From positions 1-48,506 of IMG/VR virus record IMGVR_UViG_3300035670_000335: a stretch of 48,506 nt of DNA; one strand, 5' to 3'. Below are positions 32,055 through 39,666 of this stretch, piece by piece. Origin of the DNA: a virus. The position numbers and the translations under genes were made by a program. Under the pieces are notes generated by a model that had not been told where the DNA came from, searched no databases, and saw only the letters and a program-made list of their open reading frames with translations. Each line of letters starts with the position of its first letter. The first letter of the stretch is position 1.

Positions 32055-32821
32055 TCTACCAATTCACAAGTTAACGAATTATATGTTTTCTCAGGATCCA
32101 TAAACTCAAACCATTCATAATTTGGCTCGCCCTTCAATACACGTTTACCCTTTGTTTCAATACCTATATGTTCGATTAAATTTTGCCCACTATTACCTTT
32201 CAAAAACACATTATATTTGTTATATCGTTCTCGCAGATGTGTCATCATGATCCCTTCGTTATAATTAAATCCATACTCTTGAACTAAATTATCTTTTGTA
32301 ACCCACGAAGGATACAGACTAAAAATAATTGGGAATGTTATATTCCTAGTGTCACTATAATCTCTCTTTTCAACCCAATATCTATTTTTAAAATATGAGT
32401 CTTCAGGTTTTATGCATGGAATTTCTTCTCTCTCGTACCATGGTTGTCTTTGTAGAATCACAGAGCAAATATCATTATCTGTGTTTAGTAATTCAATTAA
32501 ATCGTCGATGTGAACAGGTTCGAGTAAAACAACATCATCCTCTTGGTGTAGGATGTAATCAAAATCTTTTTCGCGAATCCAATCGAAAAACTCAGTCCAA
32601 GTAGCTGATAGCCCTTTGTTTTCCTCGTGCATCCAAATTTGATCTAATCTATGAATTTTTTGAAGAATTTTAAAGATGTTATAATTTCTGCTTTTGGGGT
32701 AATCATCGATTAAAATTCTAGTGACTTCATGATTCCCATAATTTAAGTTTTTATGAGACTCTAATGATTTTGTTAAGTATTGTATTCTATTTGTAGAAAA
32801 TATAACGTGGCAAATTTTCAT
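32051..32821 (-). CDS. GT-A glycosyltransferase-like protein
   Basis: 256 residues. The start MKICHVIFSTNRIQYLTKSL with L.SHKNL...RILIDD is a GT2/GT-A Rossmann-like opening. ENKGLSATWTEFFDWIR followed by FDYILHQEDDVVLLEPV gives an acidic EDD motif (Glu94-Asp96) at the site where GT-A enzymes hold the divalent metal and nucleotide sugar. Further on, the MMTHLRERY.. region may contribute the acceptor side. There is no membrane segment, so it is a cytoplasmic enzyme. It overlaps both neighbours in the operon (ATGA and TGATG). The sugar and acceptor cannot be told from sequence. Confidence 0.75.
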   Translation of the reverse strand: MKICHVIFSTNRIQYLTKSLESHKNLNYGNHEVTRILIDDYPKSRNYNIFKILQKIHRLDQIWMHEENKGLSATWTEFFDWIREKDFDYILHQEDDVVLLEPVHIDDLIELLNTDNDICSVILQRQPWYEREEIPCIKPEDSYFKNRYWVEKRDYSDTRNITFPIIFSLYPSWVTKDNLVQEYGFNYNEGIMMTHLRERYNKYNVFLKGNSGQNLIEHIGIETKGKRVLKGEPNYEWFEFMDPEKTYNSLTCELVE

Positions 32822-33369
32822 CAGTATTCCGTGTTAAAGAAAAAGGTTTGAAATAATCTAGCATTATAGAGCGAGTCTCCGAAATAATTAAGAGAAGCAT
32901 GAAATAAATCTCCACGATATAAAACCAGTCTATTGTAGCGATTGGCGATATAATCCGTCATTTCCCATTTAGTATAATCGTTGCTCTCATAGTCATCATT
33001 TGTTTTTGAAAATTCTCCACTAGAGATATGTTTGTAAAGAGCTGTACCTGAAGAAATAGGCGCATTCGGAGTCAAATAACAAACGCCAGCCCAAGTATTA
33101 AAAGGATCAGCATGAATCCACGTTCTATCATCTGCAGTACAAAGTTGAAAAGCTCCAGTATATCCATATTGTTCTAACCAATCAGTAATTCTTCCACCTG
33201 CAGCAAAAATAATGTCTTGAATTGCTTGTTTAGTATCTTCTGTAAGAAATTGAGTGGTCCTCGCTCCTGGAAAATTCCCTGTTATATCAAAGGGTTGTGT
33301 TAATGCAAAATTTCTAACCTGATCTGGATTAGAATAAAAATCATCTACTATAATGACATTTGTTTTCAT
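32821..33369 (-). CDS. DUF6445-like putative 2OG-Fe(II) oxygenase
   Basis: 182 residues. It starts VIIVDDFYSNPDQVRNFALT, as in many prolyl-hydroxylase-like proteins. The stretch DRTWIHADPFNTWAGVCYLT gives His86 and Asp88. LFHASLNYFG gives His157, and Arg171 in NARLFQTFFF is 14 residues further. This H-x-D...H...R set fits an active iron/2-oxoglutarate site, with a family layout (HxDP...WAGVxYLTP..P..SGTALY) different from the 178-residue enzyme downstream. Its TGA overlaps the start of the glycosyltransferase gene (TGATG). It is probably a hydroxylase acting in the same pathway as the neighbours; the substrate is unknown. Confidence 0.72.
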   Translation of the reverse strand: MKTNVIIVDDFYSNPDQVRNFALTQPFDITGNFPGARTTQFLTEDTKQAIQDIIFAAGGRITDWLEQYGYTGAFQLCTADDRTWIHADPFNTWAGVCYLTPNAPISSGTALYKHISSGEFSKTNDDYESNDYTKWEMTDYIANRYNRLVLYRGDLFHASLNYFGDSLYNARLFQTFFFNTEY

Positions 33370-33378
33370 ATTTAAATC

Positions 33379-34134
33379 TCAATAACACATAAATTTTGCA
33401 TGTGCTCCTTCCCAACCCATCAATTTCCAATCTGTATGAATTATGCTTTCTTGAAATGGTCGAGTGAAGAAATACATCGAAGTTTCCATGTCAAAATTTG
33501 AATGTTCTGGGCGGTCGATAACATGATTTAAAGTTTCAAACATATCGATAAAATAATTAAGATATGATGTCGAAAGACCGTACAGTACGGTGCTGTATTG
33601 ATACAAATAGTTGTCGTTCTGTTCCTTTCTTAAGTCAACCATACCAAAATTCCAATAATCTTGCCATTCAAATTTCCATGGATGTTTAAAGAAAAGTTTA
33701 TTTTTATTTTCCTCAGAAAATATAGATGCGTCTAAATTATGATAAACATATCTTCCAGTGGTCTTAATTATAAAGTCGAACTGGTTTAAATATGCTTTAT
33801 TGAGTTTAAAGAATGTTTTTAGCATTAAACTTTCGCAATACGCCACACTTGAATGAGTGGTGATGATTTTATGTTGTTCTGGATGATTTAATGCAAAGGG
33901 GTAATATTTTGCGTTGAATAGATCGCAATGTTCTTTATAGTATTGGAAATTGCTAAATGAACAATCAACTACGATAATTTCATCTTCAGGAAAGATATTT
34001 CTTAGACAATTTAAAGTGTATAGAGTTTGCCTAAAGCGTTCTTCATCTGTAAACGCGGATCGAGTGCTGCCATGAGAAAATTTAAATTGATTGTTAGTTT
34101 GTATGGAGGAACAAACTATGATTAATTTTTTCAT
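33379..34134 (-). CDS. Putative glycosyltransferase or sugar-related enzyme, weakly assigned
   Basis: 251 residues. The opening MKKLIIVCSSIQTNNQFKFS and DEIIVVDCSFSNFQYYKEHC resemble a nucleotide-sugar-binding Rossmann half. HSSVAYCESLMLKTFFKLNK is a helix, and FDFIIKTTGRYVYHNLD takes the place where GT-A enzymes have a metal-binding DxD (here the motif is TTGRY, as in some cyanophage and bacterial capsule proteins). The end, WKLMGWEGAHAKFMCY, is aromatic. I place it with glycosyltransferases mainly from its layout and because it lies between a GT4 gene (ATGA overlap) and an oxygenase gene in one operon. Confidence 0.5.
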   Translation of the reverse strand: MKKLIIVCSSIQTNNQFKFSHGSTRSAFTDEERFRQTLYTLNCLRNIFPEDEIIVVDCSFSNFQYYKEHCDLFNAKYYPFALNHPEQHKIITTHSSVAYCESLMLKTFFKLNKAYLNQFDFIIKTTGRYVYHNLDASIFSEENKNKLFFKHPWKFEWQDYWNFGMVDLRKEQNDNYLYQYSTVLYGLSTSYLNYFIDMFETLNHVIDRPEHSNFDMETSMYFFTRPFQESIIHTDWKLMGWEGAHAKFMCY

Positions 34135-35114
34135 AAAATAGAACTATTTGATATTCGCTGAATATATTTATCATGAAGATCATGTATTCTCTCGTCAGAA
34201 TAATTTAATCCATGATCTCTACATTCATGGGGGTTTAGTTTCGTAATATTTTCTATTGCAGATAACATTTGATCATAAGATCTAAATCTATATCCAGTTT
34301 TTCCATGAATTACTGTTTCTGTAAATCCGCCCCAATCCGTAGTGATTACAGGAGTTCCGCATAAATTGGCTTCAATCACCATATTCCCAAAAGGCTCGAC
34401 ATATAATGTGGGACCAAGAAGACATTTCGCATTAGACATCAACTCATTGCGCATTTTTTGATCTGCTAAACCAACATAATGTACGTGCGAGGGGAATGTT
34501 TTATACTTTTCTTCGTAAACTGGTCCTGCAATGACAAGGGGTATGTCAGCATCTTTTGATAGGTTGATACAAAGATCTATCCCCTTTTCCTCTGTCACTC
34601 TCCCGAAATATAGAAGATAATCTTTTTTGTTTTCGTTGAATGTGAAATCAGAAATTGTGAAAGAATTGGGGATGACATCATCATATAAATTTGGCGACAT
34701 TAAGAGCCCTTTCTCACCATAAGTCATATGCATTTGCGAATATGAAACGAAAACTCTATACTTTGCGAAAACGGCACTTGCTCGATATCCTATAGATGGT
34801 TCTATCACTCTGCAATCTTTATGTTGAATTGTTGCATCTCGATTATCATAGCCGTAGAAACACGCGATAATATCTCCAGGACTCTTTCGCTTAGAAATTT
34901 CTCTGGAAGCTAATGCATTGAACAATTGCAAGTTTTTTGGTGCATCGATTGTAACTAATTCGCAATCAACCTGCGATCCTGGAAGACCGTACAAGATTAC
35001 CTCGTACTTTGGTGATAAATACTTGGCATATTTCCACGCTGCAATTGTAAACGGATCTATGGGATTGAGCGTATTTGTTGGATTGTGCGGATTTGGCAAA
35101 ATATGTATTTTCAT
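34131..35114 (-). CDS. GT4-family (GT-B fold) glycosyltransferase
   Basis: 327 residues. The C-terminal domain is typical of GT4: YLLYFGRVTEEKGIDLCINL (Gly171-Arg172 and Lys177 at the donor phosphate site), LVIAGPVYEEKY, HVHYVGLADQKMRNELMSNA, and the E-x7-E motif (Glu240 to Glu248, EPFGNMVIEA), then CGTPVITTDWGGFTETVIHG. The N-terminal domain is somewhat short and begins HILPNPHNPTNTLNPIDPFT. The family is a retaining transferase using nucleotide-activated sugars. It is the first gene of the accessory operon, reading away from the divergent fiber block, and the next gene overlaps it by ATGA. The acceptor is unknown. Confidence 0.88.
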   Translation of the reverse strand: MKIHILPNPHNPTNTLNPIDPFTIAAWKYAKYLSPKYEVILYGLPGSQVDCELVTIDAPKNLQLFNALASREISKRKSPGDIIACFYGYDNRDATIQHKDCRVIEPSIGYRASAVFAKYRVFVSYSQMHMTYGEKGLLMSPNLYDDVIPNSFTISDFTFNENKKDYLLYFGRVTEEKGIDLCINLSKDADIPLVIAGPVYEEKYKTFPSHVHYVGLADQKMRNELMSNAKCLLGPTLYVEPFGNMVIEANLCGTPVITTDWGGFTETVIHGKTGYRFRSYDQMLSAIENITKLNPHECRDHGLNYSDERIHDLHDKYIQRISNSSIL

Positions 35115-35203
35115 ACGAAAATTGTACTCTAAATTCAGCTAAAAGTAAAATTTTAGCGTTAGTCAGTTTTTATAAATAACAAATATATCTATAGGATTTA
35201 TAA
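35115..35203. promoter_or_regulatory. Divergent regulatory region: plus-strand late promoter, palindrome, minus-strand -10-like box
   Basis: On the plus strand a perfect TATAAATA (35171-35178) lies 26 nt before the ATG at 35204, with AGGA as ribosome binding site. GCTAAAA (35138-35144) and TTTTAGC (35151-35157) form a perfect 7-bp inverted repeat. On the minus strand, TACAAT at 35127-35122 resembles a sigma70 -10 box for the accessory operon, but the -35 match is poor. Confidence 0.55.
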
Positions 35204-35536
35204 ATGCCCTACGCAGAACTCACGATCGATCAAGGTGCAACCTTCGAAACCACTCTGGATCTAATTGCAGACGATGGAACTGCGATCAACGTTGCAGGGT
35301 ATGTTTTTTCGGGACAAATTCGAAAATCCTACTATTCCACGAATGCAACAGCAAATTTAGACATTACCATCTCCAATTCTGCCAATGGCAATGTCATTAT
35401 CTCATTAAATTCTGCAACAACAGCGAATATATCCGCTGGAAGGTATCTTTACGATGTAAAAATGATTGATACCGCAAATACGACAACAAGAATTCTAGAA
35501 GGAGTTGTAACTGTAACTCCACAGGTAACTAAATAA
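35204..35536 (+). CDS. Small beta-structured fiber-base protein
   Basis: 110 residues. MPYAELTIDQGATFETTLDL, then INVAGYVFSGQIRKSYYSTN, SATTANISAGRYLYDVKMID and LEGVVTVTPQVTK form an immunoglobulin- or BppU-N-like beta sandwich pattern that I recall at the head of fiber blocks in cyanophage-like genomes. Such domains usually connect fibers to the baseplate. It follows a perfect late promoter box and is the first gene of the rightward fiber block. It contains no enzymatic motif. The attachment role is inferred. Confidence 0.65.
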   Translation: MPYAELTIDQGATFETTLDLIADDGTAINVAGYVFSGQIRKSYYSTNATANLDITISNSANGNVIISLNSATTANISAGRYLYDVKMIDTANTTTRILEGVVTVTPQVTK

Positions 35537-35539
35537 AGA

Positions 35540-35785
35540 ATGCAGGTAGTAGTATCAAATAGATCTAAACTCACCAAAGCGCCAAATCGCATCGTTGTTC
35601 AGAATATTAACAACGTTGGGAGAGTAACCTTTGGCAAAATCGCCAAGGTTGGTTCTATAAGTTTAACAGAACTGACTGATGTCGTTACTGCTGGGCAGCA
35701 AGACGGAGATGTTCTCGTTTATCAAGCGAATACATCAAGTTATAATATAAAAACACTTCCCAAGATTGACGGGGGCATATTTTAA
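35540..35785 (+). CDS. Small fiber-associated protein
   Basis: 81 residues. It has a basic N-terminus (VVVSNRSKLTKAPNRIVVQN), a strand-rich middle, and the phrase LTELTDVVTAGQQDGDVLVY followed by an end in IDGGIF. The end resembles the LDGGSF end of the next protein, so both may share a C-terminal docking strand. The LxELtDV...dGdvLvY phrase is common in phage fiber hinge segments. It overlaps the next start (TAATG) and begins 3 nt after the previous stop. Function is inferred as a connector or chaperone. Confidence 0.55.
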   Translation: MQVVVSNRSKLTKAPNRIVVQNINNVGRVTFGKIAKVGSISLTELTDVVTAGQQDGDVLVYQANTSSYNIKTLPKIDGGIF

Positions 35786-37122
35786 TGGCAACACTAGTCC
35801 AAATTAAACGTTCCACCTCGAACGTCTCACCAACTACTCTAAATGAAGGCGAACTAGCGTATTCCTACGTCAGTAATGTAATCTTCATTGGCGATACTGC
35901 TAATGGTGTGATGAATATTGGCGGTCAGTACTATACTGATCTGATCGACAATGCCAGCGCTGCAAATGGTGCTTCTAATTTTGTTCGCCGTTATGCGAAC
36001 GGAACAGCTCAGTTCGAACAGCTAGATATTCTCACTCTACCTACTGCAAATAGCCATGTTGCGACAAAAGAGTATGTTGATACTGCTGTTCTTGCAAATG
36101 TCACTCTTGCGTCTCTGAATGACGTTGATATTGGTCCAGATTTCTCTGATCAAAATAACAAGATTTTGATTGGTAACTCAGCTGGATATTATGTTGGGAC
36201 GAATGTAACAGGTAATGTTAGTCTCTCAAATACTGGCGTCTTCACGATTGGTACTGGTCAAGTTACCAATTCAATGCTTGTTAACTCAAACGTTGCAGTT
36301 ACCGCTGGCGCTGGTCTCATTGGTGGTGGCACAGTAGATCTTGGAAGCACGATCACCGTCGATGTCAATGCTGGTGACGGTATTTCCAACGCAAATAGTG
36401 ACACAGTTTCTGTTGACTCAACAGTTGTTCGTACTGATAGAAACCAAACATTAAATGGTTTCATGACGTTCTCCAATACCGTCACGATTACTGCAGACCT
36501 TGACGTGAGTGGAAATCTTTATGTCTCTGGTAACACCTCATATATTAACGTCGCAACTCTTGTTGTAGATGACCCACTCATCTTCTTAGCTGCAAATAAC
36601 ACCACAACAGATCTTGTTGATATTGGTATATTCGGAACCTATAATGCTACTGGCAACGTTGAACATAGTGGTTTCGTTCGCCATGCTGCTGATAAAACAT
36701 GGTATTTGTTTGATCATGAAATCGCTGATCCAGAAAGTAACGTTGTCGATGTTGCAAACTCCACATATGCGTTGTTGAAAGCAAATATTTCTGCACAACA
36801 AGTCAACACTGGCATTCTAAACGTTTCAACTGAATTTGTAACAGCTGATCTAACAGTTACTGGCAACTCTATCCTTCAAGGAACATTGAATGTCGCCAGC
36901 ACGATGAATGTCAACTCATCAGCTTGGATTTCTAGCTTGACGCTTGGAAGTGCACTCGGAGTTGGATCTGGTGGTACAGGATTGACATCTTTCACCGCCA
37001 ATGGCGTCTTCTTCGCAGATACAACATCTTCTCTAAGTTTTGCAACAGGTACAGAGGGTGAAGTTCTTCAAATCGCATCAGGAGTTCCAGCGTTCGCAAT
37101 GCTAGATGGCGGCTCCTTCTAA
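35785..37122 (+). CDS. Modular tail fiber protein
   Basis: 445 residues. The N-terminus MATLVQIKRSTSNVSPTTLN then EGELAYSYVSNVIFIGD is the standard opening of fiber proteins in this phage group and probably attaches to the baseplate. The shaft includes AVTAGAGLIGGGTVDLGSTI and VNAGDGISNANSDTV. Fiber repeats follow (ADLDVSGNLYVSGNTSYINV, ATLVVDDPLIFLAANN), and a head-like part GNVEHSGFVRHAADKTWYLF which recurs in many phage fibers. The end GVGSGGTGLTSFTANGVFFA...LQIASGVPAFAMLDGGSF is the usual hinge, without a C1q or S74 tip, so a partner may complete the fiber. A terminator overlaps its stop codon. Confidence 0.8.
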   Translation: MATLVQIKRSTSNVSPTTLNEGELAYSYVSNVIFIGDTANGVMNIGGQYYTDLIDNASAANGASNFVRRYANGTAQFEQLDILTLPTANSHVATKEYVDTAVLANVTLASLNDVDIGPDFSDQNNKILIGNSAGYYVGTNVTGNVSLSNTGVFTIGTGQVTNSMLVNSNVAVTAGAGLIGGGTVDLGSTITVDVNAGDGISNANSDTVSVDSTVVRTDRNQTLNGFMTFSNTVTITADLDVSGNLYVSGNTSYINVATLVVDDPLIFLAANNTTTDLVDIGIFGTYNATGNVEHSGFVRHAADKTWYLFDHEIADPESNVVDVANSTYALLKANISAQQVNTGILNVSTEFVTADLTVTGNSILQGTLNVASTMNVNSSAWISSLTLGSALGVGSGGTGLTSFTANGVFFADTTSSLSFATGTEGEVLQIASGVPAFAMLDGGSF

Positions 37123-37133
37123 GGAGTCTTTTT
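37111..37133 (+). terminator. Rho-independent terminator at the end of the 445-residue fiber gene
   Basis: GGCTCCT (37111-37117), loop TCTA, AGGAGTC (37122-37128), then TTTTT. The stem includes one G-T pair and contains the stop codon TAA (37120-37122). It would end or attenuate rightward transcription before the coiled-coil gene. Confidence 0.72.
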
Positions 37134-37147
37134 GAGGAGTATAAATT

Positions 37148-37702
37148 ATGAATGATCAACAATTTGTCAATGCGTACATTCGCATTTTGAATGATACAGT
37201 AACTGAGGCGATAAACAAAAATCTTGTGATGCAAGCTCAACTCGAAGTTTCCAAAAATAGCGGAAATAGAGTTGCTGAACTTGAGGCAAAAGTCAAAGAG
37301 CTCACTAATGTTTCTTCTGATAATAATGCACTTCAGACACAACTTAATAATCTAAAGGCACAGCTGGATCAATCTAATTCTCAGTTGAATAATAAAAACT
37401 CTCACGTAGAGACGTTTAAACGAGAACTAATTGAAGCCAGAAATACAATTAAAACTATTACTAATCAACATCAAATAGAATCAGAAGCACTCAAGTCTGG
37501 GCATCAGAAAGCTATTGATGTTTTAAATGAAGAGAACCGAAAAAAGGTTGATTCGCTAAACGCGGAAATTGAATTGTTGAAAGCCGAAATTGCGGAGCTG
37601 AAGTCGAGAAAGCGAAAGAAAGAAAAGGCTCCAGCTCTAAATACGGTAGAATCTGCATTAGTTGCAGAAAACAATTTAATTTCGGTTAGCGACACCTTTT
37701 AA
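37148..37702 (+). CDS. Long coiled-coil protein within the fiber block
   Basis: 184 residues. After a short N-terminus (MNDQQFVNAYIRILNDTVTE) nearly the whole protein is a predicted coiled coil: RVAELEAKVKELTN, LQTQLNNLKAQLDQSNSQLN and then SLNAEIELLKAEIAELKSRK. A basic cluster KSRKRKKEK (about residues 154-162) and a non-helical end follow. There is no export signal. GAGGAG is a strong ribosome binding site 8 nt before the ATG. It lies after a terminator and overlaps the next fiber gene (TAATG). It could be a fiber assembly chaperone, comparable in role to T4 gp57A, or a structural rod; both are guesses. Confidence 0.65.
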   Translation: MNDQQFVNAYIRILNDTVTEAINKNLVMQAQLEVSKNSGNRVAELEAKVKELTNVSSDNNALQTQLNNLKAQLDQSNSQLNNKNSHVETFKRELIEARNTIKTITNQHQIESEALKSGHQKAIDVLNEENRKKVDSLNAEIELLKAEIAELKSRKRKKEKAPALNTVESALVAENNLISVSDTF

Positions 37703-39666
37703 TGGCGACAAAGATTCGATTAAAAAAATCTGGCGCAACAGGTAATACACCGACAGTCGGTGAACTGGAGTTCGGTGAACTTGCGCTAAACTATGCTGAT
37801 GGTATCTTGTATTATAAAGATGCCGCGAATACGATTCAGCAGATCTCTGGCGCAGTTTCCAATACATTCGATACAATCAGCGCGAATGGGACTCTTCTCA
37901 TTCCTGATTCAAATGCTGATATTCTTTCCATCAATTCAGGCGATGGTATTGATGTTATTGGTGATGGTCTTAATGACACAATCACAATTAATGTTCGATT
38001 CAATGACACTGTCACCTCGAATAATCTTACAGAAGCAGCAACTGCGAATGCAGTCAAGACAGCTTACGATTTAGCGAACACTGCAAATACTACAGCTGCT
38101 TTGGCTTACGATGCAGCAAATAATGCAGCTGTCAAAGTTACAGCAAATTCTGGCGCAGCATTTTCTGCGAATACTCTTTCGTTTAATAACACAGCAACAG
38201 TCACCGTTACTGTTACTCAAGATGGCGCGAATGCGAATATTTCCTTTGACGCAGCACCACAGGTCATCGTTGACGATACCTTTACTGCGCAGGGAAATAC
38301 CTCTGCTGCAGCTACAGCAAACATTGCAAATGGATTGTATCTTCTTGTTACAAATGCTGCAAACACAGTTCGCGTTTCACAGAATGGTTCTTCAACTCTT
38401 TCTTCGAAACAATTAAACTTTATTAACACAGAAAGCGTTACTGTCACTGTCTCTGATTCAGGTGATGGTAATGCGAATATTTCTTTCGCAAGTATTGGTG
38501 CTGCAAATGGATCAATAGAAAGCGATCTATTTACAGGCACTGGTGCTTGCACAGAGTTTGCTCTTTCGCAAAGCTCAGACTCAGAAAGAACATTTGTTTT
38601 CGTCAATGGTGTTTCTCAAAAACCCATCACAGATTTCACTGTTTCAGGTTCAGTTCTTACACTAAACGTTCCTCCTGCAAATGGAACGATTGTTGAAGCG
38701 CGAACAATTGAAGCCATTGACATCATTGAAGTCGCGAAATCAAGACTTGACTCTGATGTTTTCTATGGCGACGGTTCAAACACTGTATTTACTTTAACTT
38801 ATCCAAGTGCTACAAGTAAAACATTTGTTTATATCGATGGTGTTTCGCAGATTCCTGGTCTTGATTACACTGTCAGCGGTACAGCTCTCACATTTAATAA
38901 TGCTCCACTCAGCAATACCGTCATTGAAGCAAGAACAGTCAGCAATTTCTTTGTTTCTGGAAGCAACGTTGCTTCGATTAAATCAAATACTCATATCGCA
39001 AATGGCGCCTGCACAGAATTCTTGCTTGCGAGCAACAGTACAACGCTTGGAACATTCGTTTTCGTAGATGGTGTTGTTCAGGTTCCAACAACAGATTATA
39101 CTGTTGCGAATAACTTAGTCACATTTACCAATCCACCAGAAGCAAATGGCGTGATTGAACTTCGTTCATTGTCTGATTTACAGTATTATAGCAGCGAAGG
39201 AAATAACATTGTCAAAAACGACACAGTGTTTGAAGTTTTTGATGATGGATATAAACTATCCGCTGCTGGTTTTAGCACTCGTGACGATTCAATTTCAAGA
39301 ACTTATATTCTTCGTGGAACAACAACAAGCAATACTGAAACTGAATTGAAGTCGGTAAACCTTGGAAGAATAAGTGTTCCTGCAAATACAACCATTTTTT
39401 ATACTGCAGAAATCGTTGGTCGTCGAACAGATGCTACTGATGAGTCTGCAGGATTTCATCTCAAAGGTGTTGTCGACAATTTCAGCGGCACAGTTGCAGA
39501 CGTTGGGAGTCTTTATGAATTAGTGGTTGCTGAAGATGATTCTGATTGGGCAGTTGATGCAAGAGCTGACGATACAAACAACTCTATAAATATTTACGTC
39601 ACAGGCGAAGATTCTAAAACAATTCGCTGGACTGCTCTGGTCAAAACAGTTGAGGTTGCTCAATAA
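37702..39666 (+). CDS. Modular tail fiber with three tandem fiber-knot-like repeats
   Basis: 654 residues. The N-terminus MATKIRLKKSGATGNTPTVG then ELEFGELALNYADGILYYKD is the common baseplate-binding start of phage fibers. A part with Asp/Asn/Ala repeats (AYDLANTANTTAALAYDAAN) is probably a coiled shaft. Beyond it, about residues 265-495 contain three copies of a roughly 76-residue unit: TFVFVNGVSQKPITDFTVSG, TFVYIDGVSQIPGLDYTVSG and TFVFVDGVVQVPTTDYTVAN, each closing with a VEARTI-like strand. The C-terminus is a beta domain (TELKSVNLGRISVPANTTIF ... ALVKTVEVAQ). Similar units occur in the 1294-residue fiber downstream. The TAATG overlap couples it to the next gene. Confidence 0.8.
   Translation: MATKIRLKKSGATGNTPTVGELEFGELALNYADGILYYKDAANTIQQISGAVSNTFDTISANGTLLIPDSNADILSINSGDGIDVIGDGLNDTITINVRFNDTVTSNNLTEAATANAVKTAYDLANTANTTAALAYDAANNAAVKVTANSGAAFSANTLSFNNTATVTVTVTQDGANANISFDAAPQVIVDDTFTAQGNTSAAATANIANGLYLLVTNAANTVRVSQNGSSTLSSKQLNFINTESVTVTVSDSGDGNANISFASIGAANGSIESDLFTGTGACTEFALSQSSDSERTFVFVNGVSQKPITDFTVSGSVLTLNVPPANGTIVEARTIEAIDIIEVAKSRLDSDVFYGDGSNTVFTLTYPSATSKTFVYIDGVSQIPGLDYTVSGTALTFNNAPLSNTVIEARTVSNFFVSGSNVASIKSNTHIANGACTEFLLASNSTTLGTFVFVDGVVQVPTTDYTVANNLVTFTNPPEANGVIELRSLSDLQYYSSEGNNIVKNDTVFEVFDDGYKLSAAGFSTRDDSISRTYILRGTTTSNTETELKSVNLGRISVPANTTIFYTAEIVGRRTDATDESAGFHLKGVVDNFSGTVADVGSLYELVVAEDDSDWAVDARADDTNNSINIYVTGEDSKTIRWTALVKTVEVAQ

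Noticed and set aside
31518-35114. DNA base hypermodification cluster (TET/JBP-like oxygenase plus base glucosyltransferase)
   Set aside because: The oxygenases look prolyl-hydroxylase- or DUF6445-like rather than TET/JBP, no nucleotide-metabolism gene is nearby, and the cassette sits among fibers. It is kept only as a remote alternative.
37140-37147. TATAAATT before the ATG at 37148 as a late promoter
   Set aside because: It fills the spacer between GAGGAG and the start codon; a transcript starting there would lack the ribosome binding site.
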